From NCBI GenBank assembly GCA_003561835.1, contig PWVN01000266.1, positions 1-6,594 on the forward strand: DNA of 6,594 nt. The letters are read 5' to 3'. The stretch is from Syntrophomonadaceae bacterium. GTDB taxonomy: Bacteria > Bacillota > Dethiobacteria > PWVN01. Positions 1-5,314 of the stretch are shown piece after piece (the stretch's first letter is position 1; each line of letters starts with the position of its first letter). A model generated the notes under the pieces. It saw only the letters and a program-made list of their open reading frames with translations. It did no database searches and had not been told where the DNA came from. The translations under genes were made by a program, and so were the position numbers.

Positions 1-70
1 CGATGACATCGGCCAGCCCGCCCGTCTTGACGAAGGGGCTTCCCTCCGAGGCGATAAAAAGCAGGTGCAT
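1..70 (-). CDS. glgA: Glycogen synthase GlgA, N-terminal fragment (cut by window edge)
   Basis: Only the first 23 codons are present; the gene continues past the left edge. The reading starts MHLLFIASEGSPFVKTGGLADVI. The KTGGLADV segment (residues 15-22) is the ADP-glucose binding signature of bacterial GT5 glycogen/starch synthases, and its Lys falls at residue 15, the same position as in the E. coli enzyme. The protein would transfer glucose from ADP-glucose to the non-reducing end of an alpha-1,4-glucan in the cytoplasm. The ATG is supported by AAGGGGG about 9 bases upstream, which overlaps the end of glgD. The gap to the glgD stop is 14 bases, so the gene is very probably the fourth of the operon. 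Everything beyond residue 23, including the catalytic C-terminal half, lies outside the window. Confidence 0.93.
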   Translation of the reverse strand, partial: MHLLFIASEGSPFVKTGGLADVI

Positions 71-84
71 GCTGTCAAGCCCCC

Positions 85-1215
85 TTAGAGTTTCGCTCTT
101 TTCCCCACCACCAGGGGATTCTCCTTCTCCCCTTTAAGCTGCCGGCCCGGGGTGATGCAGGCTTCCTTGTCCAAAATAACGGTATCCAGGGAGGCTCCCT
201 TTTCGATCAGGCATTTCTGCATGACGATGCTGTCGGTGATGGTTGCCCCCTTTTCCACCCTCACCCCCCGGAAGAGGATGCTGTTTCGCACCTCTCCCTC
301 GATCTGGCAGCCGTTGGCCACCAGGGAGTTCTGCACCAGGGCCCCTGTTCCGTACTTGGCGGGGGGTTCGTCGTTGGATTTGGTATAGATAAAACCGGGT
401 TTAAAGAAGAGCTCCCGGGAAATCTCGGGTTTCAAGAGGTCCATGCTGTGGCGGTAATAGCAGGACAGGGAATCGATGGCCCCCAGGTAACCCCGGTGGG
501 GGAAGCCGTAGATCTTCAGGGACGACAGGTTGGCCAGGATCCCGTGATTGACCAGGTTGCATACCCGGCTGCCCTCCTGCCCGTAGCAGGAGCTGATCAG
601 CTCCAGGAGCAGGGGTTTGCCCACGATGAGCATATCTAGAAAGACCTTGCGGCTCTTCAACTGCCCCGCCGCATCTTCCATGGCCACCACCCGGGCATCG
701 TCATCCAGGGTGATTTTTTTGCAGTGGGACAGGTCTGCCTGGCCCGGGCCCATATCCTTGTAGAGGACGGTGATATCCGCCTTCATCTCCCGGTGGAAGC
801 TGACGGCCTCCCGGTAATCCAAGTTGCAGATCATGTTCCCCCCCGTGATCACCACCGTCTTTTGGGAGCTGTTTTTCAGGTAGTCCATGTGGTCGTAGAG
901 GTACTGCATATCCCCCTGGGGCTCCTCGGCGGCACAATGCTGCATGGGAGGCAGGATAAAGAGCCCGTCCCTCTTCCTGTGCAGGTCCCAAACCTTCCCG
1001 GAGCCCAGGTGGTCCAAAAGGGAGCGGTACTTGTTCAGGGTAAAGATACCCACGTTGATGATGCCGGAATTCACCATATTGGAGAGGACAAAGTCGATGA
1101 CCCGGTACCGCCCGCCGAAGGGAATGGAGGCGATGCAGCGCTGGCGGGTGAGTTCCTTAAGGTCCGGGCACCCGTCCTTTTCGCTCAGGTCGATCACACC
1201 CATCACGTGTTTCAT
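85..1215 (-). CDS. glgD: GlgD, non-catalytic subunit of glucose-1-phosphate adenylyltransferase
   Basis: This 376-residue protein is a paralogue of the upstream GlgC and is recognisable as Firmicute GlgD. Visible landmarks are IPFGGRYRVIDFVLSN (residues 31-46), LGSGKVWDLHRKRDGLFILPP (70-90) and a C-terminal left-handed beta-helix of hexapeptide repeats (about 290-355). The catalytic features of GlgC are missing. The N-terminal GGxGxRLxxLT loop is replaced by GVIDLSEKDGCPDLKELT (6-23), the SGDHIYKMD metal-binding motif by TGGNMICNLD (124-133), and no FEEKP-type sugar-phosphate lysine motif is seen. In Geobacillus stearothermophilus the orthologue is inactive alone but raises the activity of GlgC in a GlgCD complex, and the same role is inferred here. 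The start has AAGGAGGG six bases upstream. It lies 28 bases after glgC and 14 before glgA. At 376 residues it is somewhat longer than B. subtilis GlgD (about 343). Confidence 0.93.
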   Translation of the reverse strand: MKHVMGVIDLSEKDGCPDLKELTRQRCIASIPFGGRYRVIDFVLSNMVNSGIINVGIFTLNKYRSLLDHLGSGKVWDLHRKRDGLFILPPMQHCAAEEPQGDMQYLYDHMDYLKNSSQKTVVITGGNMICNLDYREAVSFHREMKADITVLYKDMGPGQADLSHCKKITLDDDARVVAMEDAAGQLKSRKVFLDMLIVGKPLLLELISSCYGQEGSRVCNLVNHGILANLSSLKIYGFPHRGYLGAIDSLSCYYRHSMDLLKPEISRELFFKPGFIYTKSNDEPPAKYGTGALVQNSLVANGCQIEGEVRNSILFRGVRVEKGATITDSIVMQKCLIEKGASLDTVILDKEACITPGRQLKGEKENPLVVGKRAKL

Positions 1216-1243
1216 GGCCGGCCCTCCTTTTCTCTTTGTGGCA

Positions 1244-2425
1244 TCAGCGGCTGATGCTCCGGATAATCATGTTGCCGGGGATGACGGCGTGTTCCTCCAC
1301 CAGGGTGATGTCGGCAGATTGCCCGTTGGTCCCGTTGATATAGCCGATGCGGCAGTTATCCCCCACCACCGTTTCCTCACCGATGATGGCCTTCTCCACC
1401 TGCACGTCCTTTCCGATCCTGACATTGGCCAGGACCACCGAATCCTTGATGACGGACCCCGGCCCCACATGGACCCCGTGGAAGAGGACGGAGTTTTCCA
1501 CCTCCCCGTAGATGACGCACCCTTCATTGATGAGGGAACGCTGGACCCGGGCCGTGGGGGCCAGGTACTGGGGGGGGTGGTTGGGGCTGACGGTGTAGAT
1601 GCGCCAGTCCCGGTCAAAGAGGTCCAGTTCCGGTTCCTCTGCCAGCAGGTCCATGCTGCTCTGCCAGAGGCTCTCCACGGTGCCCACGTCCTTCCAGTAC
1701 CCCTGGAAGGGGTAGGCGAAGAGGCGGCGACCCTCCCGGAGCATCATAGGGATTACATCCTTGCCGAAGTCATTGTGGGATTTCTTGTCCCGCTCGTCCT
1801 TTTTCAGGTATTCCCGCAAGATCGGCCAGTTGAACATGTAAACCCCCATGGATACCTGGTTGCTTTTGGGTTTGGGGGGTTTTTCCTCGAACTGGATGAT
1901 CTTGCCCTCGGCGCCCACGCTCAGGATGCCGAAGCGGCAGGCCTCTTCCCAGGGCACCTGGATGACGGCGATGGTGGCCTCGGCATTCCGCTCTTTGTGA
2001 TGGGAGAGGAGGGCGGCATAATCCATCTTGTAGATGTGGTCTCCCGAGATGACCAGGAGATAATCCGGGCTGTACTGCTCGACGAAGCACATATTCTGGT
2101 AGATGGCGTTGGCCGTCCCCTTGTACCAGTGGCCTCCCCCCTTCTCGGCAAAGGGAGACAGGAGGCTGATCCCCCCGTTTTTCCGGTCCAGGTCCCAGGG
2201 GATGCCGATCCCGATGTGGGCATTCAAAACCAGGGGCTGGTACTGGGTCAGGACCCCCACCGTGTCAAAGCCGGAATTCGTGCAGTTGCTCAGGGTAAAA
2301 TCGATGATCCGGTACTTCCCGCCAAAAGGGATGGCGGGTTTGGCCAGTTTTTTGGTTAGAATCCCCAATCTTCTGCCTTCTCCGCCTGCCAGCAGCATGG
2401 CGACGCATTCCTTTTTCTGTATCAT
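1244..2425 (-). CDS. glgC: Glucose-1-phosphate adenylyltransferase (ADP-glucose pyrophosphorylase), catalytic subunit
   Basis: This 393-residue protein makes ADP-glucose and pyrophosphate from ATP and glucose-1-phosphate, the committed step of bacterial glycogen synthesis. The nucleotidyltransferase domain (about 1-250) shows the pyrophosphorylase loop LLAGGEGRRLGILT (11-24), PFGGKYRIIDFTLSN (33-47), GTANAIYQN (103-111), the metal-binding SGDHIYKMDY (127-136, Asp129), FEEKP with the glucose-1-phosphate-contacting Lys182, and YWKDVGT (243-249). The C-terminal part (about 290-385) is a hexapeptide-repeat beta-helix. Its length is close to the usual 380-430. Lys37 aligns with the Lys39 that contacts fructose-1,6-bisphosphate in E. 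coli, but Firmicute GlgC/GlgD enzymes are reported as little regulated by it, so allostery cannot be inferred. The start codon overlaps the glgB stop (ATGA), with AAGGAGG six bases upstream inside glgB. This implies translational coupling. Confidence 0.96.
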   Translation of the reverse strand: MIQKKECVAMLLAGGEGRRLGILTKKLAKPAIPFGGKYRIIDFTLSNCTNSGFDTVGVLTQYQPLVLNAHIGIGIPWDLDRKNGGISLLSPFAEKGGGHWYKGTANAIYQNMCFVEQYSPDYLLVISGDHIYKMDYAALLSHHKERNAEATIAVIQVPWEEACRFGILSVGAEGKIIQFEEKPPKPKSNQVSMGVYMFNWPILREYLKKDERDKKSHNDFGKDVIPMMLREGRRLFAYPFQGYWKDVGTVESLWQSSMDLLAEEPELDLFDRDWRIYTVSPNHPPQYLAPTARVQRSLINEGCVIYGEVENSVLFHGVHVGPGSVIKDSVVLANVRIGKDVQVEKAIIGEETVVGDNCRIGYINGTNGQSADITLVEEHAVIPGNMIIRSISR

Positions 2426-4323
2426 GCCTTCCCTCCTTCTCTGTCGGGTTTTAAAATGACCACAGCCAGCGGGGGGACAACCAGGGTCCCGCTGCAGGGC
2501 TGATTGTGCCAGGGGACGGCTTCCGCTTCCACCCGGCTATTTTTCTTGTCCGAACCACCATATTCCGAAAGGTCGCTGTTTAGAACCTCCGTATAGGAGC
2601 CTTTTTCCGGGAGGCCGACCCTGTAGCCCTCATGGGCCTCAGGGGTGAAGTTCAGGAGGACGACCAGAAAGCTTCCCTGGTCTTTGGCCCTGCGGATGTA
2701 GATATACAGGCTGTCATCCCGGGCCTGGGGTTCAATCCAGGAAAAGCCCTCGGGGTGCCGGTCCAACTCCCACAGGCACCGTTCCCGCCGGTACAGGTGG
2801 TTCAGATCCCGGACAAAGCGGTGCAGCTGCCGGTGCATGGGATAGTCCAGCAGATTCCAATCCAAAGCCCTTTCCTCATCCCACTCTCTAAACTGCCCGA
2901 ACTCCCCCCCCATGAAGAGGAGCTTCTTCCCGGGATGGGTCATCATGAATCCGTGAAGGAGCCTGAGCCCGGCAAATTTCTGCCAGTAATCCCCGGGCAT
3001 CTTGTCGATGAGGGATTTTTTCCCGTGAACTACCTCGTCATGGGACAGGGGCAGAAGGAAGTTTTCGGAAAAGGCGTAGGTCAGGGAGAAGGTCAGCAGA
3101 TTGTGGTGGTATTTCCGGTTGATGGGGTCTTCCCGGACGTACTGGAGGGTGTCATTCATCCACCCCATATTCCATTTGTAGTTGAAACCCAGGCCTCCCA
3201 GGTAGGTGGGCTCGCTGACCAGGGGCCAGGCTGTGGATTCCTCCGCCATCATCAAGGCTTCGGGGTAATAGCCGAAAACCACCTGGTTGAGCTTTTTGAA
3301 AAAGTTTATGCCTTCCAGGTTTTCCCTGCCACCGTAGCGGTTGGGCACCCACTCCCCTGCCTCTTTGCCGTAGTCCAGGTAGAGCATGCTGGCCACGGCA
3401 TCTACCCGCAGCCCGTCTATGTGGTAAACATCCAGCCAGAAAAGGGCATTGGATATGAGGAAGCTCATGATTTCCGGTTTCCCCAGGTCGAAGTTCAGGG
3501 TACCCCAGCCGGCATTTTCCGCCCTCCGGGGGTCCTGGTATTCGAAGAGAGGCCCGCCGTCAAAGGAGGCCAGGCCGTGGGCATCACGGCAGAAGTGGCC
3601 CGGGACCCAATCCAGGATCACCCCCAGGCCCCGCTGGTGGCACCGGTCCACAAAATATTTGAGATCCGCGGGGCTGCCGTAGCGGCTGGTGGCGGAAAAA
3701 TACCCCGTAATCTGGTAACCCCAGGAAGCGTCCAGGGGATGCTCCGCCAGGGGTAGCAGCTCGATGTGGGTATAGCCCAGGTCTGCAGCGTAATCCGCCA
3801 GTTCCTCCGCCAGCTGCCGGTAGCCGTAAAAGGTGCCGTCACCCCGGCGCCTCCAGGAGCCGGCATGGACTTCGTAGACCAGCAGGGGCCGGTTGTAGCT
3901 TTTGTCCTGCCGCTTTTCCTCCTGCCACTCCCCGTCTCCCCAGGGATACTCTCTCAGGGGGCTGATTCGTGATGCTGTGGCCGGCCGGGATTCGGAGGCA
4001 AAGGCGTAGGGGTCGGATTTTAAATAAACCCGGCCGTCCTCCGTGTGAATCTCATATTTGTACAGCTGCCCTTCTTGCGCCTCCGGTACGAAGGCGGCCC
4101 AGATTCCTGAATTTTGAAGGCGCCGCAAGGGGTACCCCTCTCCCTGCCAGTCGTTGAAATCCCCCGCCACCCGGACCTCCCGGGCCCGGGGGGCCCACAC
4201 GGAAAAGCGGATCCCCTGAACTCCCTCATGGGCAACAGGGTGGGCCCCCAGCATCCTGTAGCTGTGGAAATGGTTGCCCTGGTGGAAGAGATAGAGGTCA
4301 TAATCCGATACGAGCCCCGCCAT
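2422..4323 (-). CDS. glgB: 1,4-alpha-glucan branching enzyme GlgB (GH13)
   Basis: This 633-residue protein cuts alpha-1,4-glucan chains and rejoins them as alpha-1,6 branches. An N-terminal CBM48-like beta-sandwich (about 20-110) includes GIRFSVWAPRAREVRVAGDFNDW. The GH13 barrel (about 145-500) has all four signature regions: DWVPGHF (238-244), GLRVDAVASM (304-313) with nucleophile Asp308, MMAEES (358-363) with acid/base Glu361, and LSHDEVVHGK (426-435) with transition-state Asp429. An all-beta C-terminal domain follows (about 525-628). The length matches the shorter Bacillus-type enzymes and not the roughly 730-residue E. coli form, so the extra N1 domain is absent. The start is supported by the weak site AGGCGG about 10 bases upstream and by the typical N-terminus YLFHQGNHFHSYRMLGAHP. 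It is the first operon gene, preceded by a 344-base gap, and its stop overlaps the glgC start. No broken or missing motif is seen. Confidence 0.97.
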   Translation of the reverse strand: MAGLVSDYDLYLFHQGNHFHSYRMLGAHPVAHEGVQGIRFSVWAPRAREVRVAGDFNDWQGEGYPLRRLQNSGIWAAFVPEAQEGQLYKYEIHTEDGRVYLKSDPYAFASESRPATASRISPLREYPWGDGEWQEEKRQDKSYNRPLLVYEVHAGSWRRRGDGTFYGYRQLAEELADYAADLGYTHIELLPLAEHPLDASWGYQITGYFSATSRYGSPADLKYFVDRCHQRGLGVILDWVPGHFCRDAHGLASFDGGPLFEYQDPRRAENAGWGTLNFDLGKPEIMSFLISNALFWLDVYHIDGLRVDAVASMLYLDYGKEAGEWVPNRYGGRENLEGINFFKKLNQVVFGYYPEALMMAEESTAWPLVSEPTYLGGLGFNYKWNMGWMNDTLQYVREDPINRKYHHNLLTFSLTYAFSENFLLPLSHDEVVHGKKSLIDKMPGDYWQKFAGLRLLHGFMMTHPGKKLLFMGGEFGQFREWDEERALDWNLLDYPMHRQLHRFVRDLNHLYRRERCLWELDRHPEGFSWIEPQARDDSLYIYIRRAKDQGSFLVVLLNFTPEAHEGYRVGLPEKGSYTEVLNSDLSEYGGSDKKNSRVEAEAVPWHNQPCSGTLVVPPLAVVILKPDREGGKA

Positions 4324-4366
4324 AGATCCTACCGCCTTTCCATCTATCTAATTAATTCACCTTCTG

Positions 4367-4383
4367 CCTGCAATTACCTGCAA
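4367..4383 (-). repeat. Close direct repeat TTGCAGG-TAA-TTGCAGG upstream of glgB
   Basis: On the minus strand TTGCAGG occurs at 4383-4377 and again at 4373-4367, exactly 10 bases apart, about one helical turn. It ends 43 bases before the glgB start codon. Such same-face spacing is typical of tandem protein binding sites, but it could also be chance or a small duplication. No known regulator site is recognised. Confidence 0.45.
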
Positions 4384-4409
4384 GCGCCCCCCTTCCGGGC
4401 ATGTTTTTT

Positions 4410-4455
4410 CCAGGGCCGGGGAAGATAGGAAGGCTGCCAGGCCCTGGAGGCAGGG
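4410..4455 (-). repeat. Overlapping inverted repeats in the glgB upstream region, able to form alternative hairpins
   Basis: An 8-bp inverted repeat pairs 4410-4417 (CCAGGGCC) with 4440-4447 (GGCCCTGG) across a 22-base loop. A second stem pairs 4442-4446 (CCCTG) with 4451-4455 (CAGGG) across a four-base loop. Both use the segment 4442-4447, so they exclude each other. If the glgB transcript starts upstream of 4455, its leader would contain both. There is no T-run after either stem in the glgB direction (the minus strand has six A's at 4409-4404), so this is not an intrinsic terminator. Confidence 0.4.
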
Positions 4456-4547
4456 TGGAAAAGAGCTTTAAAAATGCTGGCGGGGGGGGCCTGAAATATT
4501 TTCCTGTTTTTCCATTCCCGGGGGAAGCAGGGAGCAGCAGCGACCCT

Positions 4548-4568
4548 GGGCCGGGCCGGGGAGGAGGG
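4548..4568 (+). other. G-quadruplex-type motif on the plus strand
   Basis: Four G-tracts lie within 21 bases: GGG (4548-4550), GGG (4553-4555), GGGG (4558-4561) and GGG (4566-4568), with loops of 2, 2 and 4 bases. This meets the usual G3+N1-7 rule. The G-rich strand is the template for leftward transcription into glgB. In GC-rich DNA such motifs arise by chance fairly often, and the intervening CC pairs could form ordinary hairpins instead. Confidence 0.4.
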
Positions 4569-4602
4569 ACCTTCAGAGACGGAGGATTTCCCGGGCAGGA
4601 CG

Positions 4603-4644
4603 AGTAAGTTTACTTTTGGGCCTGACCCCAAAAGTAAACTTACT
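4603..4644. repeat. Perfect 18-bp inverted repeat with 6-base loop
   Basis: The left arm AGTAAGTTTACTTTTGGG (4603-4620) is the exact reverse complement of the right arm (4627-4644), around the loop CCTGAC. Each arm also contains a smaller dyad, AGTAA-GT-TTACT. It starts 23 bases after the yjbQ stop and is far more AT-rich than its surroundings. It could form a strong stem at the end of the yjbQ transcript, but neither strand has a T-run after it, so it is not a textbook terminator. The minus-strand core GGGGTCAGG recalls, from memory, repetitive palindromes linked to REP-associated Y1 transposases. That link is a guess. Confidence 0.75.
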
Positions 4645-4667
4645 GTGAAGATGGCCTCGGAAGCCCT

Positions 4668-5066
4668 TTAGGGGTACACCCTGACCAGGACCTGCCGGCT
4701 TCTGGGGCCGTCAAACTCGGCAAAGAAGATGCCCTGCCAGGTGCCCAGGGCCAGGCGCCCCGCCTCGATGGGGACGGTTACGGAGGAGCCCATGAGGGAG
4801 GCCTTTATGTGGGCGGCAGAGTTCCCCTCCCCGTGGCGGTAGCTGTCGCCCCAGGGGACCTGGCGGTTCAGGGAATCGAGGATATCCCAGGCCACATCGG
4901 CGTCGGCATGCTCATTGATGGTCACCCCGGCGGTGGTGTGGGGAACAAAAACGAGGCAGAGGCCGTCCCGGGCCCCGGACCCGGAGACGATACCCTGAAC
5001 TTCCCGGGTCAAGTCCACCAGTTCATCGCGGCGGGAAGTCTGCAAAGACAGGTTTTTCATCTGCAT
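4668..5066 (-). CDS. yjbQ: YjbQ family protein (UPF0047; secondary thiamine-phosphate synthase-like)
   Basis: This 132-residue single-domain cytosolic protein has the full family signature. It includes SRRDELVDLT (11-20), FVPHTTAGVTINEHAD (40-55), YRHGEGNSAAHIKASLMGSS (76-95) with His78, Glu80, Asn82 and His86, and IEAGRLALGTWQGIFFAEFDGPR (100-122). Length is normal for the family (about 130-140). Some members show weak thiamine-phosphate synthase activity in vitro, but the physiological role is unsettled, so the family name is safer than an activity. An internal ATG at 5060 (residue 3, MKNLSLQTSRRDE) fits both the usual family N-terminus and the AAGGGG spacing of nine bases better than the upstream ATG at 5066, where that site is only three bases away. 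The true start is probably 5060 (130 residues). It has its own promoter and is divergent from the GTPase gene. Confidence 0.92.
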   Translation of the reverse strand: MQMKNLSLQTSRRDELVDLTREVQGIVSGSGARDGLCLVFVPHTTAGVTINEHADADVAWDILDSLNRQVPWGDSYRHGEGNSAAHIKASLMGSSVTVPIEAGRLALGTWQGIFFAEFDGPRSRQVLVRVYP

Positions 5067-5135
5067 AAACCCCTTTCCCCTCTCCGGGGGGTTAACGGTT
5101 TGCCCCTTCGCCCTTCCCGGAAGAGGGTCAGGTAA

Positions 5136-5164
5136 ATTATACCCTTTTGGCCCGGCCAGGACAA
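5136..5164 (-). promoter_or_regulatory. SigA-type promoter for yjbQ
   Basis: On the minus strand TTGTCC (5164-5159; four of six matches to TTGACA) is followed, after exactly 17 bases, by a perfect TATAAT (5141-5136). Transcription would start near 5129 and give a leader of about 65-70 bases before yjbQ. Confidence 0.7.
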
Positions 5165-5205
5165 ATTATTTTGCTCTTCGGGCCGTACCTTCCGGGCAAA
5201 TCCTG

Positions 5206-5235
5206 TTAACAAGGCCGCCTGCCTCGTGGTATAAT
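5206..5235 (+). promoter_or_regulatory. SigA-type promoter with extended -10 for the COG2403 GTPase gene
   Basis: TTAACA (5206-5211; five of six matches to TTGACA), an 18-base spacer, then TATAAT (5230-5235) preceded by TG at 5227-5228, giving the extended -10 pattern TGnTATAAT. A start near 5242 would give a leader of about 72 bases. This is the strongest promoter-like signal in the window. Confidence 0.75.
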
Positions 5236-5267
5236 CAGGGAGCAGGGTACAAACGGGAGCATTACGC

Positions 5268-5287
5268 AGGATCAGGCATCCTTTTTT
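5268..5287 (+). other. Short leader hairpin followed by six T's
   Basis: AGGAT (5268-5272) and ATCCT (5278-5282) can pair across a five-base loop, and T's run from 5282 to 5287. The layout resembles an intrinsic terminator inside the leader of the GTPase gene. However, the stem is only 5 bp and AT-containing, so it is probably too weak to stop polymerase well. It ends 27 bases before the start codon. Confidence 0.25.
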
Positions 5288-5314
5288 AAAATACTTTTTT
5301 GGAGGTTTGGTACC

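Larger units (their letters stand above)
4324..4667. other. Non-coding gap between yjbQ and glgB (leader region of the glycogen operon)
   Basis: These 344 bases separate two genes read in the same (minus) direction. No open frame here looks like a protein. The half next to yjbQ holds the long palindrome (4603-4644) and a G-tract cluster (4548-4568). The middle has an eight-G run (4482-4489) and inverted repeats. The last 60 bases before glgB are AT-richer and hold a direct repeat (4367-4383). I searched the minus strand for -35/-10 pairs and found only weak candidates, such as TTGCAG at 4383-4378 followed 17 bases later by GTGAAT. The glgB promoter is therefore not assigned. In B. subtilis the homologous operon is read by sporulation factor SigE, but I could not match a SigE site here. 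Confidence 0.7.

Noticed and set aside
944..2359. A 471-codon open frame on the plus strand across glgC and part of glgD
   Set aside because: It is antisense to two clear genes, has a low-complexity composition (rich in Gly, Val, Asp, Pro and His) typical of GC-rich antisense frames, and matches no family I recognise.
2632..3756. A 374-codon open frame on the plus strand inside glgB
   Set aside because: Antisense shadow of glgB; glgB has all catalytic motifs in the opposite strand.
4374..4631. An 85-codon minus-strand frame in the gap before glgB
   Set aside because: It starts inside the loop/arm of the palindrome, is rich in Pro, Arg, Ser and Lys, has no convincing ribosome site and resembles no known protein. 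It is best explained as chance.
4603..4644. Intrinsic terminator of yjbQ
   Set aside because: The stem is long and perfect, but there is no T-run after it on either strand. A role in RNA 3'-end formation remains possible, but not as a classical terminator.
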